In this document: positions 23,146-33,300 of the stretch, piece by piece
Position numbering within the stretch: position 1 is the stretch's first letter
Layout: the number at the start of each line of letters is the position of its first letter
Assembly: GCA_030248215.1 (NCBI GenBank)
Contig: JASANG010001402.1
Location: forward strand, 202,501 to 266,500
Reading direction: 5' to 3'
DNA from: Enoplolaimus lenunculus
Taxonomy: Eukaryota; Nematoda; Enoplea; Enoplida; Thoracostomopsidae
Length of the DNA stretch: 64,000 bases
The notes under the pieces: generated by a model
Databases searched by the model: none
What the model saw: only the letters and a program-made list of their open reading frames with translations
Told to the model about the DNA's origin: nothing
Program-made: the position numbers and the translations under genes

Positions 23146-23481
23146 GGCCCATGTAAAAATCAGGGGCGAAACGTTTTTCTGTAGGACTAGAAAGAGTAAG
23201 CTTAAGCTTTAGACTATTTTGTTGCTTGGCTTTGGTTTAGGTTTAGACTTAGGCTCTGGAATGTGCTCATTCTTACACTTAGGCTTAGACTTAGGCTTAG
23301 GCTTCGGAATAAAGAATTACCGAGTTCTGGTTTGACTGTAAAAGAATACGCTTAGAGTCTAGGCTACATTTTTTGCTTAGGCTAAGGCTTTAGGCTTAGG
23401 CTTCGGAATAAGCGTTTTCTAACGTTTAGGCTTAGAATTATGCTTATTCACTGTTACGGCCCTAAGAGTATAACATTGGCC
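23146..23481 (+). mobile_element. Chimeric TTAGGC-bearing MITE (A left half, B right half)
   Basis: The left half is subfamily A (GGCCCATGTAAAAATCAGGG, CTGTAGGACTAGAAAGAG, then TTAGGC tracts). From about 23310 it becomes subfamily B (TACCGAGTTCTGG, TAGGCTACATTTTTTGC, second tracts, CTAAGAGTATAACATTGGCC). Flanks GAAAGGTT and CTGATGAG do not match, as expected if two insertions were joined by recombination or one landed in the other. Confidence 0.8.
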
Positions 23482-23816
23482 CTGATGAGCATCAAGTTAT
23501 TTCATCATGGCCCCAGTTTTTCCAGTATTCAGGATAAAATGCTATTTCAAAGTTACAAGCTTACAAAAATAATACTTAGTGTAGGATTAAGAAATCTGTT
23601 TGAAACCAGGGCCATAACAAGCGAGAAACAACGGTAAATCTGGCAAATATGGTAAAAAGTGTTATAATTTAAATATATCAATTAAAGATTTTTGTGCAAT
23701 TTTTAGAAGTTCTCATACATATTGCATACTATGTAGGATAGCGATTCCCATTCTAGTTTTCAGGCAAAAATATTGCAATATAACATTTTTTCAAAACTGC
23801 AGATGCAATGCACAGT

Positions 23817-24010
23817 TCAGCCGCTCCTGCAGCCAGAGGGGCCGAGGGGATGTTCAGTCCTTCCCTCTGCCAAATTTTGGCTTCAAAATCGTCAACTTTG
23901 CTTGTAAGACGTCGGAAACCCTTGTATGACTTTTCTGAAAATTTTTTGCTTGCCCTTCTAGCATGATGAGCTGGCTACGGGCGCTAATTTATCGCACAGA
24001 GTCGGAATTT
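23817..24010. repeat. Diverged dispersed repeat, also at about 22080-22260
   Basis: GCAGCCAGAGGGGCCGAGG, AAACCCTTGTATGACTTTTC and CCCTTCTAGCATGATGAGCTGG parallel AGCCAGAAACAGGCCATGG, AACACTTGTATGCCCC and CCCCCTAGCAAGGTGGGCAG near 22075-22215. They look like two old copies of one element; the open frame at 22109-22342 belongs to it and is not a gene. Confidence 0.4.
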
Positions 24011-24376
24011 TATAAGCCTAAATGAAAACTCTCAGTCATCTCAATAGGTTTCTTTGAACTTAACCAAACAACAACATTTCTAAGAATGTCGAGTTTACTC
24101 AGTTGAAGTTTCGCAAAATCTTGAGTTACTGAGCTATTTCAAGCCTTTGATTTATACTTGCAAGCGTTTGCTTCAATTCGTTCATTGGAAAGGTTGATGT
24201 GGCTTCTGATGACAATCAAGTGTTTTTCATGCCTAAATTTGAATTTTTGAAAAATGTAATTTTTTCCACATTCTTTTGAAGGGTAATACCTCAAAAACTT
24301 ATTTTAGCGAAACGAAAATTAGTGCACCTTGTTTTCCCAACCTATAAAGACACAAAACACCCAGTAAAGTATCGTT

Positions 24377-24510
24377 AGGGTAGCGCTATTCTTTTAATTA
24401 CGTCCGACGCCGTCCATCACCGTGCGTTACGGTGTGGCATCGTAAAGAGAATTACTACGATACCGTATGGTGATGGACGATGCCGGACGACAAGTATTGC
24501 GCAACTCTAA
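24377..24510. mobile_element. Foldback MITE, CGTACGGTGACGG family
   Basis: TAGCGCTATTCTTTTAATTA and GACAAGTATTGCGCAACTC form the outer pair, and GACGCCGTCCATCACCGT faces GGTGATGGACGATGCCGG. It is GC-rich and nearly palindromic. Relatives lie at 47166-47333 and 62946-63130. Confidence 0.7.
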
Positions 24511-24517
24511 GTAATTT

Positions 24518-24769
24518 CAGTGACGGAGCAGGCTACGGTGGGACGCTTCCAAAATTCGGCCCATGTAAAGATCAGGGGCAGAAAGCTTAAGCTTTAGACT
24601 GATTTTTAGCTTGGCTTAGGCTTAGGCTTAGGAATATGCTCATTCTTACGTTTAGGTTTTGGCTTCGGAAATATTTCTCAAATTTCTTGTTTACAATTTT
24701 CTTAGGCCCTTCTTTGGGGTGGGGCCCCTCCAAATGGAGGTACGGGGGGGGGTGGCTGGTTCGGCCGTG
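24518..24769. mobile_element. hAT-type MITE interrupted by a TTAGGC element fragment
   Basis: The left end CAGTGACGGAGCAGGC and right end CTGGTTCGGCCGTG match the family at 15568. Flanks AGTAATTT and AGTGTTTT agree at 6 of 8. A left-end fragment of a subfamily A TTAGGC element (24558 to about 24675, GGCCCATGTAAAGATCAGGG) lies inside. It ends 122 bp before the start codon of the first transporter gene. Confidence 0.72.
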
Positions 24770-24891
24770 AGTGTTTTAAAAACGCTCGCTGCAAATTATA
24801 AAATTCAAAACTAAAACTCGCAATATGTTCAATATTTCAAAATTTTAAAAAATTTAAAGTGTAAATATTAAACCGAAACCATTGCTCAAGA

Positions 24892-26802
24892 ATGTTCTCA
24901 TCAGATACGCCTGATACAGCTTCAAATACCGCGTCTGTGTCACTTAGCAACAGCCAAATATCAACCAAGTGTGATCATGAGACTTGTGGGATTAGCGAAT
25001 CCCTTGGCGATGTTGAAGAAGAGCTGGAAAGCCGGGCTGAGTACTGGAACAGATGGACGTCCCTGTTTGTCGTTTACGTCCTCAATTTTATTGTAATGGT
25101 ACAATTCTTCCTGTATTTTACTTCGCTTTGGCCGTATCTGCTTGAAATTGACCCGTATGCAAGCGAAGATTTTTTCGGCTTAATTGTGATGAGCTTTAAT
25201 CTTGCGAGCACAATTTCAGCACCGCTGTTCGGCGCATGGTCAAATTGGATCGAACAGACTCGGCTGCCCATTGTTGCTGGAATCGTTGCAACGATGCTGG
25301 GAAACGTTGTGCTCGCATTTGTTGAAGCTGCGCCTCCAAACGCAAGACGATGGGTTATGCTGGTCGCTCGAGCGATCTCTGGTTTTGGTATAGGCAACAT
25401 GGGTGCGTTGTATGCGTATACCGCGATGGCATCGAAACTGAAGGAACGCAACAAAGCAATGGCGTTCAGATCAGCAAGTGCCGTCCTCGGACTAGCCATA
25501 GGTCCTGCGATTACAATTCTGTTCGTTCCACTTGGGTATCCGGCGTATTCGTACGGTCCATTCCATTTCAACATGTACTCAGCACCCGCATATTTAAATA
25601 TACTGCTTGCTTGGGTCCAAATCGTGTTAATGTACACGGTATTTCAAGAATGCTGGATTTCAGTTGACCAACGAGAGCTGAACTCAAACACCCGGAGTCA
25701 CTCTCAACTCGGCCGAGTTTCCGTCAAATCAGCGGCCCAAAACGACCGAAATAGTTTCAGCGAAAATCAACAACTTCTCGGCGAAGCGGACGCAGCAAAT
25801 CAAATTGCGGTTTCAGTGAATTCATTAACCGCTTCGTATGGGAGCACAGAGTTGTGTCGGGATCAAAGGCGTGCGGAAGACGTTTCGTCAAAGAATATAG
25901 CACCACTCAAAGATTACGATATGATCGCTGTTTGCGTACTGGTATGTGTTCGATTTATTCTACAATTTTGTTACACGTTTGACGTAACAGTTGGTTCACC
26001 GTTTACCATGGTTATGTTCGGCTGGTCCACATCAGAAGCGGTCATCAATAACGGACTGATTTCGCTGGGCAGTGGCGGATTCGAGATGTTTTGTGTTTTA
26101 TTTACTGGGATTTATTTGATGGATCGCATCCAAGAACGCACACTTATCATCGCAGGAATAATGGCGTTTATGTTGTATTTTTTGCTTACATTTTCGTGGC
26201 CTTGGCTGCCGCCGCTCCTGCCGTTTGAAGGTCAGAATGATACGTTGTCGGGTAACAACACCGCTGTGGCTTATGATCAAATTTCGAACTTATCAACGCT
26301 TTCAACTACAATAAATCCGATTGGCAGCAACGGTTCAACGCGCAGTGCGCTGAATATCACAAGTTCTCAAGATGGATCATCATTTTCTCAAGTAACCTAT
26401 TCATGTCGCTACGACTGGTGTTCGTCTACTACACGGATCGGATTGCCAGAGTACGTCATAGCATACATGTGCATGACAGTTGCGTTTTCAGTCGGGTACA
26501 TGCCAAACACTGTGTTGTTTTCGAAAGTGGTTGGTCCACGGAAGCAAGGTTTACTCCAAGGAGTGTTTGCTACTGCAGGCCAGGGCGCAATGACAATTAG
26601 TCCATTAGCCGTGAGTTCACTGTTTGAATATCAAGGACCGAGGCTTACCTGGGGGACAGGATCGGTGGTACTGTCGATCGGCATAGTTGTAGTGGTTGTG
26701 GTGTGGAAACGGCTGGTCCCGTGGTCTGATGATGACCAGGTGGACTACGGTAAACAACAAAGTAGTCGAGATTATCGTCGACTTACAGAAACTAAAGTTT
26801 GA
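24892..26802 (+). CDS. MFSD8: MFSD8/CLN7-like major facilitator transporter, paralogue 1
   Basis: An intronless 636-residue reading frame with 12 predicted membrane helices. The N-half contains SLWPYLLEIDPYASEDFFG, SAPLFGAWSNW (the MFS loop-2 motif), VARAISGFGIGN and FHFNMYSAPAY, matching CLN7 SIWPYLQKIDPTA, ASPIFGLWSN and QINMYTTP. The C-half has SCRYDWC, YMPNTVLFSKVVGPRKQG and TASGSGA-like TAGQGAMTISP, again CLN7-type. A long central loop (about residues 260-345) carries ENQQLL, a possible acidic dileucine lysosomal sorting signal. The loop between helices 9 and 10 is rich in N-glycosylation sites. CLN7 is a lysosomal membrane protein reported to conduct chloride; orthology and substrate are not shown here. 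Human MFSD8 is 518 residues, so loops are expanded. Start ATG chosen as the first in a long open frame. Confidence 0.9.
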   Translation: MFSSDTPDTASNTASVSLSNSQISTKCDHETCGISESLGDVEEELESRAEYWNRWTSLFVVYVLNFIVMVQFFLYFTSLWPYLLEIDPYASEDFFGLIVMSFNLASTISAPLFGAWSNWIEQTRLPIVAGIVATMLGNVVLAFVEAAPPNARRWVMLVARAISGFGIGNMGALYAYTAMASKLKERNKAMAFRSASAVLGLAIGPAITILFVPLGYPAYSYGPFHFNMYSAPAYLNILLAWVQIVLMYTVFQECWISVDQRELNSNTRSHSQLGRVSVKSAAQNDRNSFSENQQLLGEADAANQIAVSVNSLTASYGSTELCRDQRRAEDVSSKNIAPLKDYDMIAVCVLVCVRFILQFCYTFDVTVGSPFTMVMFGWSTSEAVINNGLISLGSGGFEMFCVLFTGIYLMDRIQERTLIIAGIMAFMLYFLLTFSWPWLPPLLPFEGQNDTLSGNNTAVAYDQISNLSTLSTTINPIGSNGSTRSALNITSSQDGSSFSQVTYSCRYDWCSSTTRIGLPEYVIAYMCMTVAFSVGYMPNTVLFSKVVGPRKQGLLQGVFATAGQGAMTISPLAVSSLFEYQGPRLTWGTGSVVLSIGIVVVVVVWKRLVPWSDDDQVDYGKQQSSRDYRRLTETKV

Positions 26803-27039
26803 CCTTATTTGATTGATTGCGCGTAAGACTGAGAAGATGTGGAATTTTTTTTGCTAAATTCTGAATTATAAAAAATGTTCATTGATCTTGAAAAGTAAAA
26901 AGCTGAATTTGAAATTGTAAATCTTTAATTGGTGAAAACAAATTGCGAACAAATTTTGTGGCCAAAGATTGGCCAAAAGTAAAGGTGGCCTCGAGTTGTC
27001 ACAGTCAAAATGATGCCTGGAAAGCAAGAAATCTGTGGC

Positions 27040-27219
27040 TGGGCCGTTACAGTAGTATAAGCATATTCTTAAACCTGAGCTTAAGCCCACGCGTACGAAT
27101 GACTTTATGCCATAGCCCAAGCTTAAAGCCTAAGCCAGAGCAGAGAAATAGCCTAAAGCTCAAGCTTACTTATTATAGTCACGCAGAAAGATATTTCGCC
27201 TCTGATATTTACATGGGCC
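27040..27219 (-). mobile_element. TTAGGC-bearing MITE, decayed
   Basis: GGGCCGTTACAGTAGTATAAGC at the left, degenerate CCTAAGCC units, TAGCCTAAAGCTCAAGCTTAC and a right end GCCTCTGATATTTACATGGGCC. Subfamily A in reverse orientation. Confidence 0.75.
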
Positions 27220-27257
27220 TGACTAAGTAACATTAATTTATTTGCACACGAGAAATT

Positions 27258-27660
27258 TAATAAGTTTCACCAAGAGTGGATTTGTCCACCTTGCAGAAGA
27301 GTGTGCAACTGCTTGGGCTGTGCATGGTACTAAATGTACCAGCACGCGTTGCATTTTTGTTCGACCCCCCTCAATCAGGAAGGGTTTAAGCAAGAGATTA
27401 ACATAGTATGCTTCAGTACACCTACCCCCCATTTAAGGGGGGGGTCAACTATGTTGTTTAATCACACTTACTACAATATAAAACTGTATACAGACCCCCC
27501 TAAACAAGGGGGATAGGCCAAAAACGTAACGCGTGCCGGGTACATTCTTTAATACACAGAACGTACTCAGTTGCACACTCTTGTTATAAAGAGTGATCAT
27601 CCACTCTTGGTTTCACCAAGAGTCGATAATAAGAGTGTATCGACTCTTGGTTTCACTAAT
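27258..27660. mobile_element. Foldback element, CCAAGAGTGGATGA family
   Basis: The left arm (TTTCACCAAGAGTGGAT, AAGAGTGTGCAACTGC, GTACCAGCACGCGTTGC) is mirrored by the right arm (AACGCGTGCCGGGTAC, AGTTGCACACTCTTG, CATCCACTCTTGGTTTC). Between them lie C-runs and G-runs such as ACCCCCC and GGGGGG. Related copies lie at 39868-40445 and 57719-58048. The right arm here carries an extra repeat of CTCTTGGTTTCAC. Confidence 0.65.
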
Positions 27661-27770
27661 TTAAGACCGTAAATTTGTTAGCTTTTGTAGATAACTTATC
27701 TCAAAACAAGACAGCCTTGTATTTATACACAAGATAATTTCTGTATAAGAACAAGACACGCTTCAACATA

Positions 27771-27808
27771 CACTGCAAAAAATGGTGAGTCAAATTGACT
27801 CTCTCCTA
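27771..27808. mobile_element. Fragment of CACTGCAAAAAA foldback MITE
   Basis: CACTGCAAAAAATGGTGAG and AAATTGACTCTCTCC only; the rest of the element is missing. Confidence 0.7.
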
Positions 27809-28257
27809 AAAACACTCTGTGTACCTTATGCTATGGAAGGAAAAATTGTAAGATACGGTGTGATATTTGGACGCAATCCAGTGTTCAATTTAAACTCATT
27901 ATCCGACTTCGGCCCCGTCAGTTTTTGGTATCCGGTTCGCACTCTTTTGGAAACATAGCAAGATTTCGACAACAAAACTGGTATACGTGGAATGATCAGC
28001 TTAGAGAAATTTAATACTTGGAAAATCATAAAAAAATTCAAAGTTGTCAAGAAATTATGCTCGTGTGTGGCCTTTCTGCAGGCGTAATTTTCAAAAAATT
28101 CAGTGATTTTAGCTTTGTTTACAAATTAACTGCATGGTTGGCTATTTTTACCAGTGTTTTCAAAGAGTTTTTGAGTTTATGTTTACAAAACAGAGCACTA
28201 ATTCTCAAATTTTGAAGTGTTTCACACTTTTTTATTTACTGCTTCAAAGCAATTTAA

Positions 28258-28525
28258 CCCTTTCTCACATGAATATTTTCTATTTCCCCTGAGACCTACT
28301 TTTATGCTAGGATTCGAACTCGAGTGACTGGAGTGGGAGGCGTATACCATCACCAATCAGCTATAGGAGCTTGACGGTCGTCGAGCCCGAAGGGGCTCTC
28401 GACACGTCTTGTGGTGAGTTAGTACTATGTATACGTGTTGCAATTGTTATCACGGTACGATATATACTATTTAACGTATATACACTGCGCTGAGTTGCCT
28501 ACAGACAACTCAATGTGAGAAGGGG
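28258..28525 (-). mobile_element. piggyBac-type MITE with a tRNA-like core
   Basis: The element is bounded by TTAA on both sides (28254-28257, 28526-28529). Its ends are inverted: CCCTTTCTCACATGAATA and CAATGTGAGAAGGGG. TTAA targets and CCC-starting ends are typical of piggyBac. On the minus strand, positions about 28372-28300 contain TAGCTGATTGGTGATGG (pol III A-box-like) and GAGTTCGAATCC (B-box). Copies: 41336-41588 and 50439 to about 50626. Confidence 0.82.
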
Positions 28526-28693
28526 TTAAAGTTGCCGATAAGTAAACTGTGTAGGAAACGCTTAAAGATTATTTCACTTTAAAGTGGTAATTTTTTATTT
28601 TGCTTCTTAATGTCGTGAGAAATTTCACTGTTCTTTAATAAAATGTTGTGGAATTTCGGATGTTGTCAATAAAGGCTTCTGTATAATTCCTGA

Positions 28694-29080
28694 TTGCCTG
28701 GTTGTGTCCAGTTTGAAATCTCAGATGCAGCCTTTTCAGTGGCAGATCCAGTTTGTTGTGTTACGAGGTATTCCGTCCATCATCCCTGCGCTGCTAAATA
28801 TTTTATATTGCAAATAGCTCATCTCGAGCCCACAATGCGCTTTCTAGACAAATATGTGAAAAATGTGACGAAATCACAACAAAGATTCAATCCTTCTTAT
28901 ATGCCTTTGACCGAAATAGTCAATATTACAGTATTTATTATTTTGCTTAAACTGTGGCTTAAAACTGTAAAATATCTGAACACAAAGTTTCATCCCACAC
29001 CGGAAAACGCCACATCCGTCATCGAACCTTTTACTAAGGGCGTAACACAGTTGTCTAACAGGGGTTGGAGTTTCTGCTAA
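28694..29080 (+). other. Unassigned open frame, no gene call
   Basis: A 128-codon open frame with no ATG in its first half and one hydrophobic stretch (IVNITVFIILLKLWLKT). An AG at 28711 could serve as a splice acceptor, but no partner exon or family likeness was found. Coding status is doubtful. Confidence 0.2.
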
Positions 29081-29099
29081 GATACATATTTTTCAAATG

Positions 29100-29281
29100 G
29101 GCTAATGTAGAGAACAGGACCGTAACAGTAGTATAAGCATATTCCTAAGCGCTAAGCCCAAGCTTAAGTTGAAAATGCCGGTATACCTTAGTTAAAACCT
29201 AAGCAGTAAATCGTTTAAAGCTCAAGCTTACTTTATTCCAGACCCGCAAAAAACGTTTCGCCCCTGATCTTTACATGGGCC
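29100..29281 (-). mobile_element. TTAGGC-bearing MITE, subfamily A
   Basis: GGCTAATGTAGAGAACAGG at the left and CCCCTGATCTTTACATGGGCC at the right, with degenerate CCTAAGC units. Flanking TTCAAATG (29092-29099) and TTCAAACG (29282-29289) match at 7 of 8. Confidence 0.88.
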
Positions 29282-29617
29282 TTCAAACGAATGCAACATC
29301 TATTAACAGCTAGTGATAGGCCTCGTCACATTCAAACCAATAACTGTTAACCGTTGAAATAAAACCAGGTCAGCGTCATGACCGTCGAAAAAGATCAAAG
29401 CGGAAGGGCACGCTACAAACATCTTTGCCCTCGCCGTTCCTGGGTAGAAAAGTTTTACTGCCGCAATGACAGATTTTAGGTTTAGAAAATTCATTATCCT
29501 CAGCTTCAGCTTAAAAACTTTTATCAGTTGATTTGTTTTTATATTAATTCTTTGTGATTTAAACCCGACTAAACTTATAGTTGACCGTGAGTGTCAGACA
29601 CCAAAACGCAGGCCAAT

Positions 29618-31390
29618 ATGACTCTGGATGGTTGCGACAATCTGCCAGAAGACAGTTCCGATCAACAACAGCGGGAGCCTCTATCAAATATCACCAGCTT
29701 TCAAGAAGAGTACGAGACGTCAGCTGAGTTCTGGCACAGATGGACATCTCTGATTGTCGTGTACATCCTCAATTGTATTGTAATGATTCAAGTTTTCTTA
29801 TATTTCACGTCTCTTTGGCCGTATCTGCTTGAAATTGACCCATATGCAAGCGAAGATTTTTTCGGCTTAATTGTGATGAGCTTTAATCTTGCGAGCACAA
29901 TTTCAGCACCGCTGTTCGGTGCATGGTCAAATTGGATCGAACAGACTCGGGTGCCCATTGTTGCTGGAATCGCTGCAACGATGCTGGGAAACGTTGTGCT
30001 CGCATTTGTTGAAGCTGCGCCTCCAAACGCAAGACGATGGGTTATGCTGGTAGCTCGAGCGATCTCTGGTTTCGGGTTAGGAAATATAGGCGCATTGTAT
30101 GCCTACACAGCCATGGCATCAAAACTGAGCGAACGCAACAAAGCAATGGCATTTCGATCGGCAAGCGGGGTTCTTGGAGTTTCCCTTGGACCCGCTATTC
30201 AAATTCTGTTTCTTCCTATCGGATATCCGGCTTTCATCTATGGTCCATTTCATTTCAATATGTATTCAGCACCGGCGTACGCAAATATATTCCTTGGAGC
30301 GGTTCAAATTGTACTTATGTATACTGTCTTTCGTGAACGTTGGGTATCCGTGGATAAAAGTGAAATACGACAGGGTACAAAACACAACGGAACAATCACA
30401 ACAAACGGCAAAATCGCGAAAAAGGACATGTGGAACTCAACTCAGAAAGCCTTGGAAAAAATTGACTCAGAACGCAACTGTCAGTCGGAACTTCTCAACT
30501 CAATCGATCTGCCACAAGCGAACTTCGAGCATTCAGCGGGGAGTAAGTTGAACGAATCGTTGAGCAAAACTGAATCTCGAAACCAACTAAAAGATTACGA
30601 CATGGTAGCGGTTTGGGTGCTGACAAGCGTTAGATTTATACTGCAATTTTGTTACACTTACGATGTTACCATTGGATCTCCATTTACCATGGTTATGTTT
30701 CATTGGTCGGCTTCAGAAGCGGTTCGATACAACGGGTATATTTCGTTAGGCAGCGGTTGTTTAGAGATAATCGGCGTTCTATTTGCCGGTATATATCTGA
30801 TGAACCGAATTCGAGAACGAGTCCTGATCATAATTGGAATCATTGCATTTCAAACGTATTATTTGCTCACGTTTTCGTGGCCTTGGTTACCATCGCTGAT
30901 GACTTACCACTGGCAAAATGATTTCTCATTAAATTCAACATTCAATACTCCTGGAGATAATGTATCACAAGATGGATCATCATTTAATATGACGTCATGT
31001 CACTATGTATGGTGTGAGTATACAAGTCGAGTTGGTCTGGCTGAATATATCGTGGGTTACGCGTGCGTTACAATTGCGTTTGCAGTCGGTTATATGCCGA
31101 ATGCAGTGTTATTCTCAAAAGTGGTTGGACCACGTAAACAAGGATTCCTTCAGGGTGTGTTCGCTGCAACTGGGCAAGGTGCGATGACTATAAGTCCCAT
31201 AATGGTCAGTTTGCTATTTCAGTATCAAGGACCAAAAATAACTTGGTCCGTTGGCACGGGATTCTTGATGTTTGGTGTTATTTTAGTGGCTGCGACGTGG
31301 AACCGTCTTGTTCCGTGGTCAGAAGTGGATCAAAAATCAAGGAATACTAAACATTTGCATATTCTTGAAAAAGAGTCGGATGTGTTATAG
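29618..31390 (+). CDS. MFSD8: MFSD8/CLN7-like major facilitator transporter, paralogue 2
   Basis: An intronless frame; the first ATG gives 590 residues (the open frame extends 27 bp further upstream without an ATG). Twelve predicted membrane helices and the same CLN7-type motifs as the gene 2.8 kb upstream: SLWPYLLEIDPYASEDFFG, GAWSNWIEQTR, FHFNMYSAPAY, the CHYVWC pair and VVGPRKQGFLQG. The central loop differs almost entirely from paralogue 1 and lacks the ENQQLL signal. The loop before helix 10 is shorter, with several N-glycosylation sites. A 260-bp stretch (29814-30073) is nearly identical in DNA to paralogue 1, unlike the flanks. Both genes point the same way with separate promoters implied by the repeat-filled gap. 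Likely a lysosomal or endosomal membrane protein by family; substrate unknown. Confidence 0.9.
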   Translation: MTLDGCDNLPEDSSDQQQREPLSNITSFQEEYETSAEFWHRWTSLIVVYILNCIVMIQVFLYFTSLWPYLLEIDPYASEDFFGLIVMSFNLASTISAPLFGAWSNWIEQTRVPIVAGIAATMLGNVVLAFVEAAPPNARRWVMLVARAISGFGLGNIGALYAYTAMASKLSERNKAMAFRSASGVLGVSLGPAIQILFLPIGYPAFIYGPFHFNMYSAPAYANIFLGAVQIVLMYTVFRERWVSVDKSEIRQGTKHNGTITTNGKIAKKDMWNSTQKALEKIDSERNCQSELLNSIDLPQANFEHSAGSKLNESLSKTESRNQLKDYDMVAVWVLTSVRFILQFCYTYDVTIGSPFTMVMFHWSASEAVRYNGYISLGSGCLEIIGVLFAGIYLMNRIRERVLIIIGIIAFQTYYLLTFSWPWLPSLMTYHWQNDFSLNSTFNTPGDNVSQDGSSFNMTSCHYVWCEYTSRVGLAEYIVGYACVTIAFAVGYMPNAVLFSKVVGPRKQGFLQGVFAATGQGAMTISPIMVSLLFQYQGPKITWSVGTGFLMFGVILVAATWNRLVPWSEVDQKSRNTKHLHILEKESDVL

Positions 31391-31950
31391 CGCTTTTTGG
31401 ACGATCAGGAAGCCGTTAAGGATGCACATTATACAATTGAGTGCAAGCGAGTAAATAAAGGGGGTCGGTGGTGGCGCACCCATTTGTTCGAACGGATGAA
31501 TTTTACTACGGTTACACCTCTCAAAGTCACATTGGCCAAGTTTCCAATAATATAAACTGTGAGCCAGACAAGTAAACTCTGTACTTTGATTCGGGCACCG
31601 TCACTCTAACGTCGATAAACATTGCCCCAAGAAACTCTGGCGAAGATTGCCTAACAAACCTACTTGTTACAGAAGTTTCACTACCGCACATCCATCGTCC
31701 CTTATTACTGTTTTAAAAAGGCTAGCTATACTGTTATTGCGAAACTGTGTACGGACATTTTGGCTCTAAATAAAAAATGTCCGCATAGAGTTTATTGCAT
31801 TGCGGGATTTTCGCAATATGTTTATATTAAATATAGAGTTGCGCGAACAGTCGCACCATAACGTTACAGTCTAAAAGTTGTCGCTGGAAAACGCTAGATA
31901 TGTAGACACTTTATCGCATTATTTTGTTGTTTTTTCATGTTATTTTTAGG
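31391..31950. other. Intergenic region downstream of transporter 2
   Basis: AAATAAAG near 31456 could be the polyadenylation signal of the transporter. ACGGTTACACCTCTCAAAG and CACATTGGCC at 31507-31537 are a right-end remnant of a subfamily B TTAGGC element. Nothing else is recognisable. Confidence 0.4.
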
Positions 31951-31953
31951 ACT

Positions 31954-33060
31954 ATAGATGGGCACCGGATACCCGGATATCCGGATATTCTGAATGAAAA
32001 ATATCCGGATATGTATCCGAACTGAAACGTTTATCCGGGTCTATTGTGTAAAAAATTTTGAAATAATTTACATTGTTTCACCACTAAAGTAGCTGGAGTT
32101 GATAAAAACAAATTCTGTATTCAACCATAAGTCAAAATATTTGCATAATTATTCCATGATGATTAAAAATCTTCGTTTTTAAAACATGCCAAAATTCAAA
32201 AAACTTCAGTTTATCCTGATATTTATCGATAGAAAAAATTCGTATTTTTAAATTATATCTCAAAAGTAGCCCAGTAAAAAATTTGCGTCGAATACGCACC
32301 GTCAAGTACTAAGTATATATGGCATATTGTTTATTAAGTTTAGGCAATAAACAGCTTCGTTCATTTGATGGAATAAGATCTTTTTAATAGTCTGAGTTTT
32401 CATTTTTAGTAAAAAGCAATTAAAAAAAGTGCCAGTAAATTCGGTACGCTATACCAGTCATCCAATACAAAAAATAACGCAATTCAACTCATTTTGAACT
32501 GTTGAAAATATTACATTTTTGATTCCGCAATAGTCCATATAAGACAAGAAATGAACGTTTATATTCAAGTCGTAAAGAATTAAAATTTAACTGAAGTTAT
32601 CAAAGGAGGTTTATGAGGAGCCAAATCGGCGTTATGCTTTGATATATTAAGACTAGAGCGGGTCCTGAAAATTTGGACCAATATTACTTTTAAAAATGTA
32701 ACAATCGAAACATATTTTTAAGTTTGAAATTCTTCGGCGTAACAAACGCAAGTCTAAAACAAAGCTTAACAGTAGCACAAGCAAAACATTAGTCTAAAAT
32801 TTAAACCAACTCTATTACGGTCTAGTGAAAAAGCAGAAGAAATTTTTTGTGATAAAATGGTAAAGTCCCTCTACTTTACAATGTTTTACAATCTTTGCCG
32901 CAGAATTTTTTTGTGATAAAATGGTAAGGTCCCTACCTTACAATTTTTCGCCCTCAGAAAATCTTTTTGCACCAAATGATAACGCATATATGATTGAATA
33001 GTTGGCATAGAAACGCAGAACCTTAGGTTAAATTTGATATTTTTACATTTTATTTTAAAA
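31954..33060. mobile_element. Long non-autonomous hAT-like repeat, copy 1
   Basis: It starts TAGATGGGCACCGGATAC, a hAT-like end, followed by CCGGATAT words. It shares with the copies at 46770 and 48290 the blocks AAACCAGTC-like CTATACCAGTCATCC, GAACTGTTGAAAATA, TTATGAGGAGCCAAATCGG and ATATATTAAGACTAGAGC. The 3' part holds two GTGATAAAATGGTAAGG and TCCCTACCTTACAATTTTT units. No coding sequence. Confidence 0.6.
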
Positions 33061-33184
33061 AATACCAAATTAACATATCACATTTTATTCGATGGACATC
33101 GATTGTGTTTGAGTTTATAGTTTTTGTTTTAGTTCTGTGTAAAGTTTATCAGCCACCAAGTCCCCTGACCAATGTTTCTTTATC

Positions 33185-33300
33185 GAGCCGCCTAAACAGT
33201 AGTATAAGTATATTCTTAAACCTAAATAACCCTATGGTTGGCGCTATCTTCGCCTTATGCCTATGCCTAAGCTCAAATTAAGTCGATAACTTATGTTTTT
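33185..33300. repeat. Degenerate TTAGGC element remnant
   Basis: ACAGTAGTATAAGTATATTC, TTAAACCTAAATAACCC and TGCCTATGCCTAAGCTC are the decayed left half of a subfamily A/C element. A similar remnant, CCTAAGC with AAAATTAGTCTGAAATC, lies at about 33630-33745. Confidence 0.45.

Noticed and set aside
27240-27660. CRISPR-like array suggested by repeated CTCTTGGTTTCAC words
   Set aside because: The repeats are arms of a foldback element in a eukaryotic genome, with no regular spacers.
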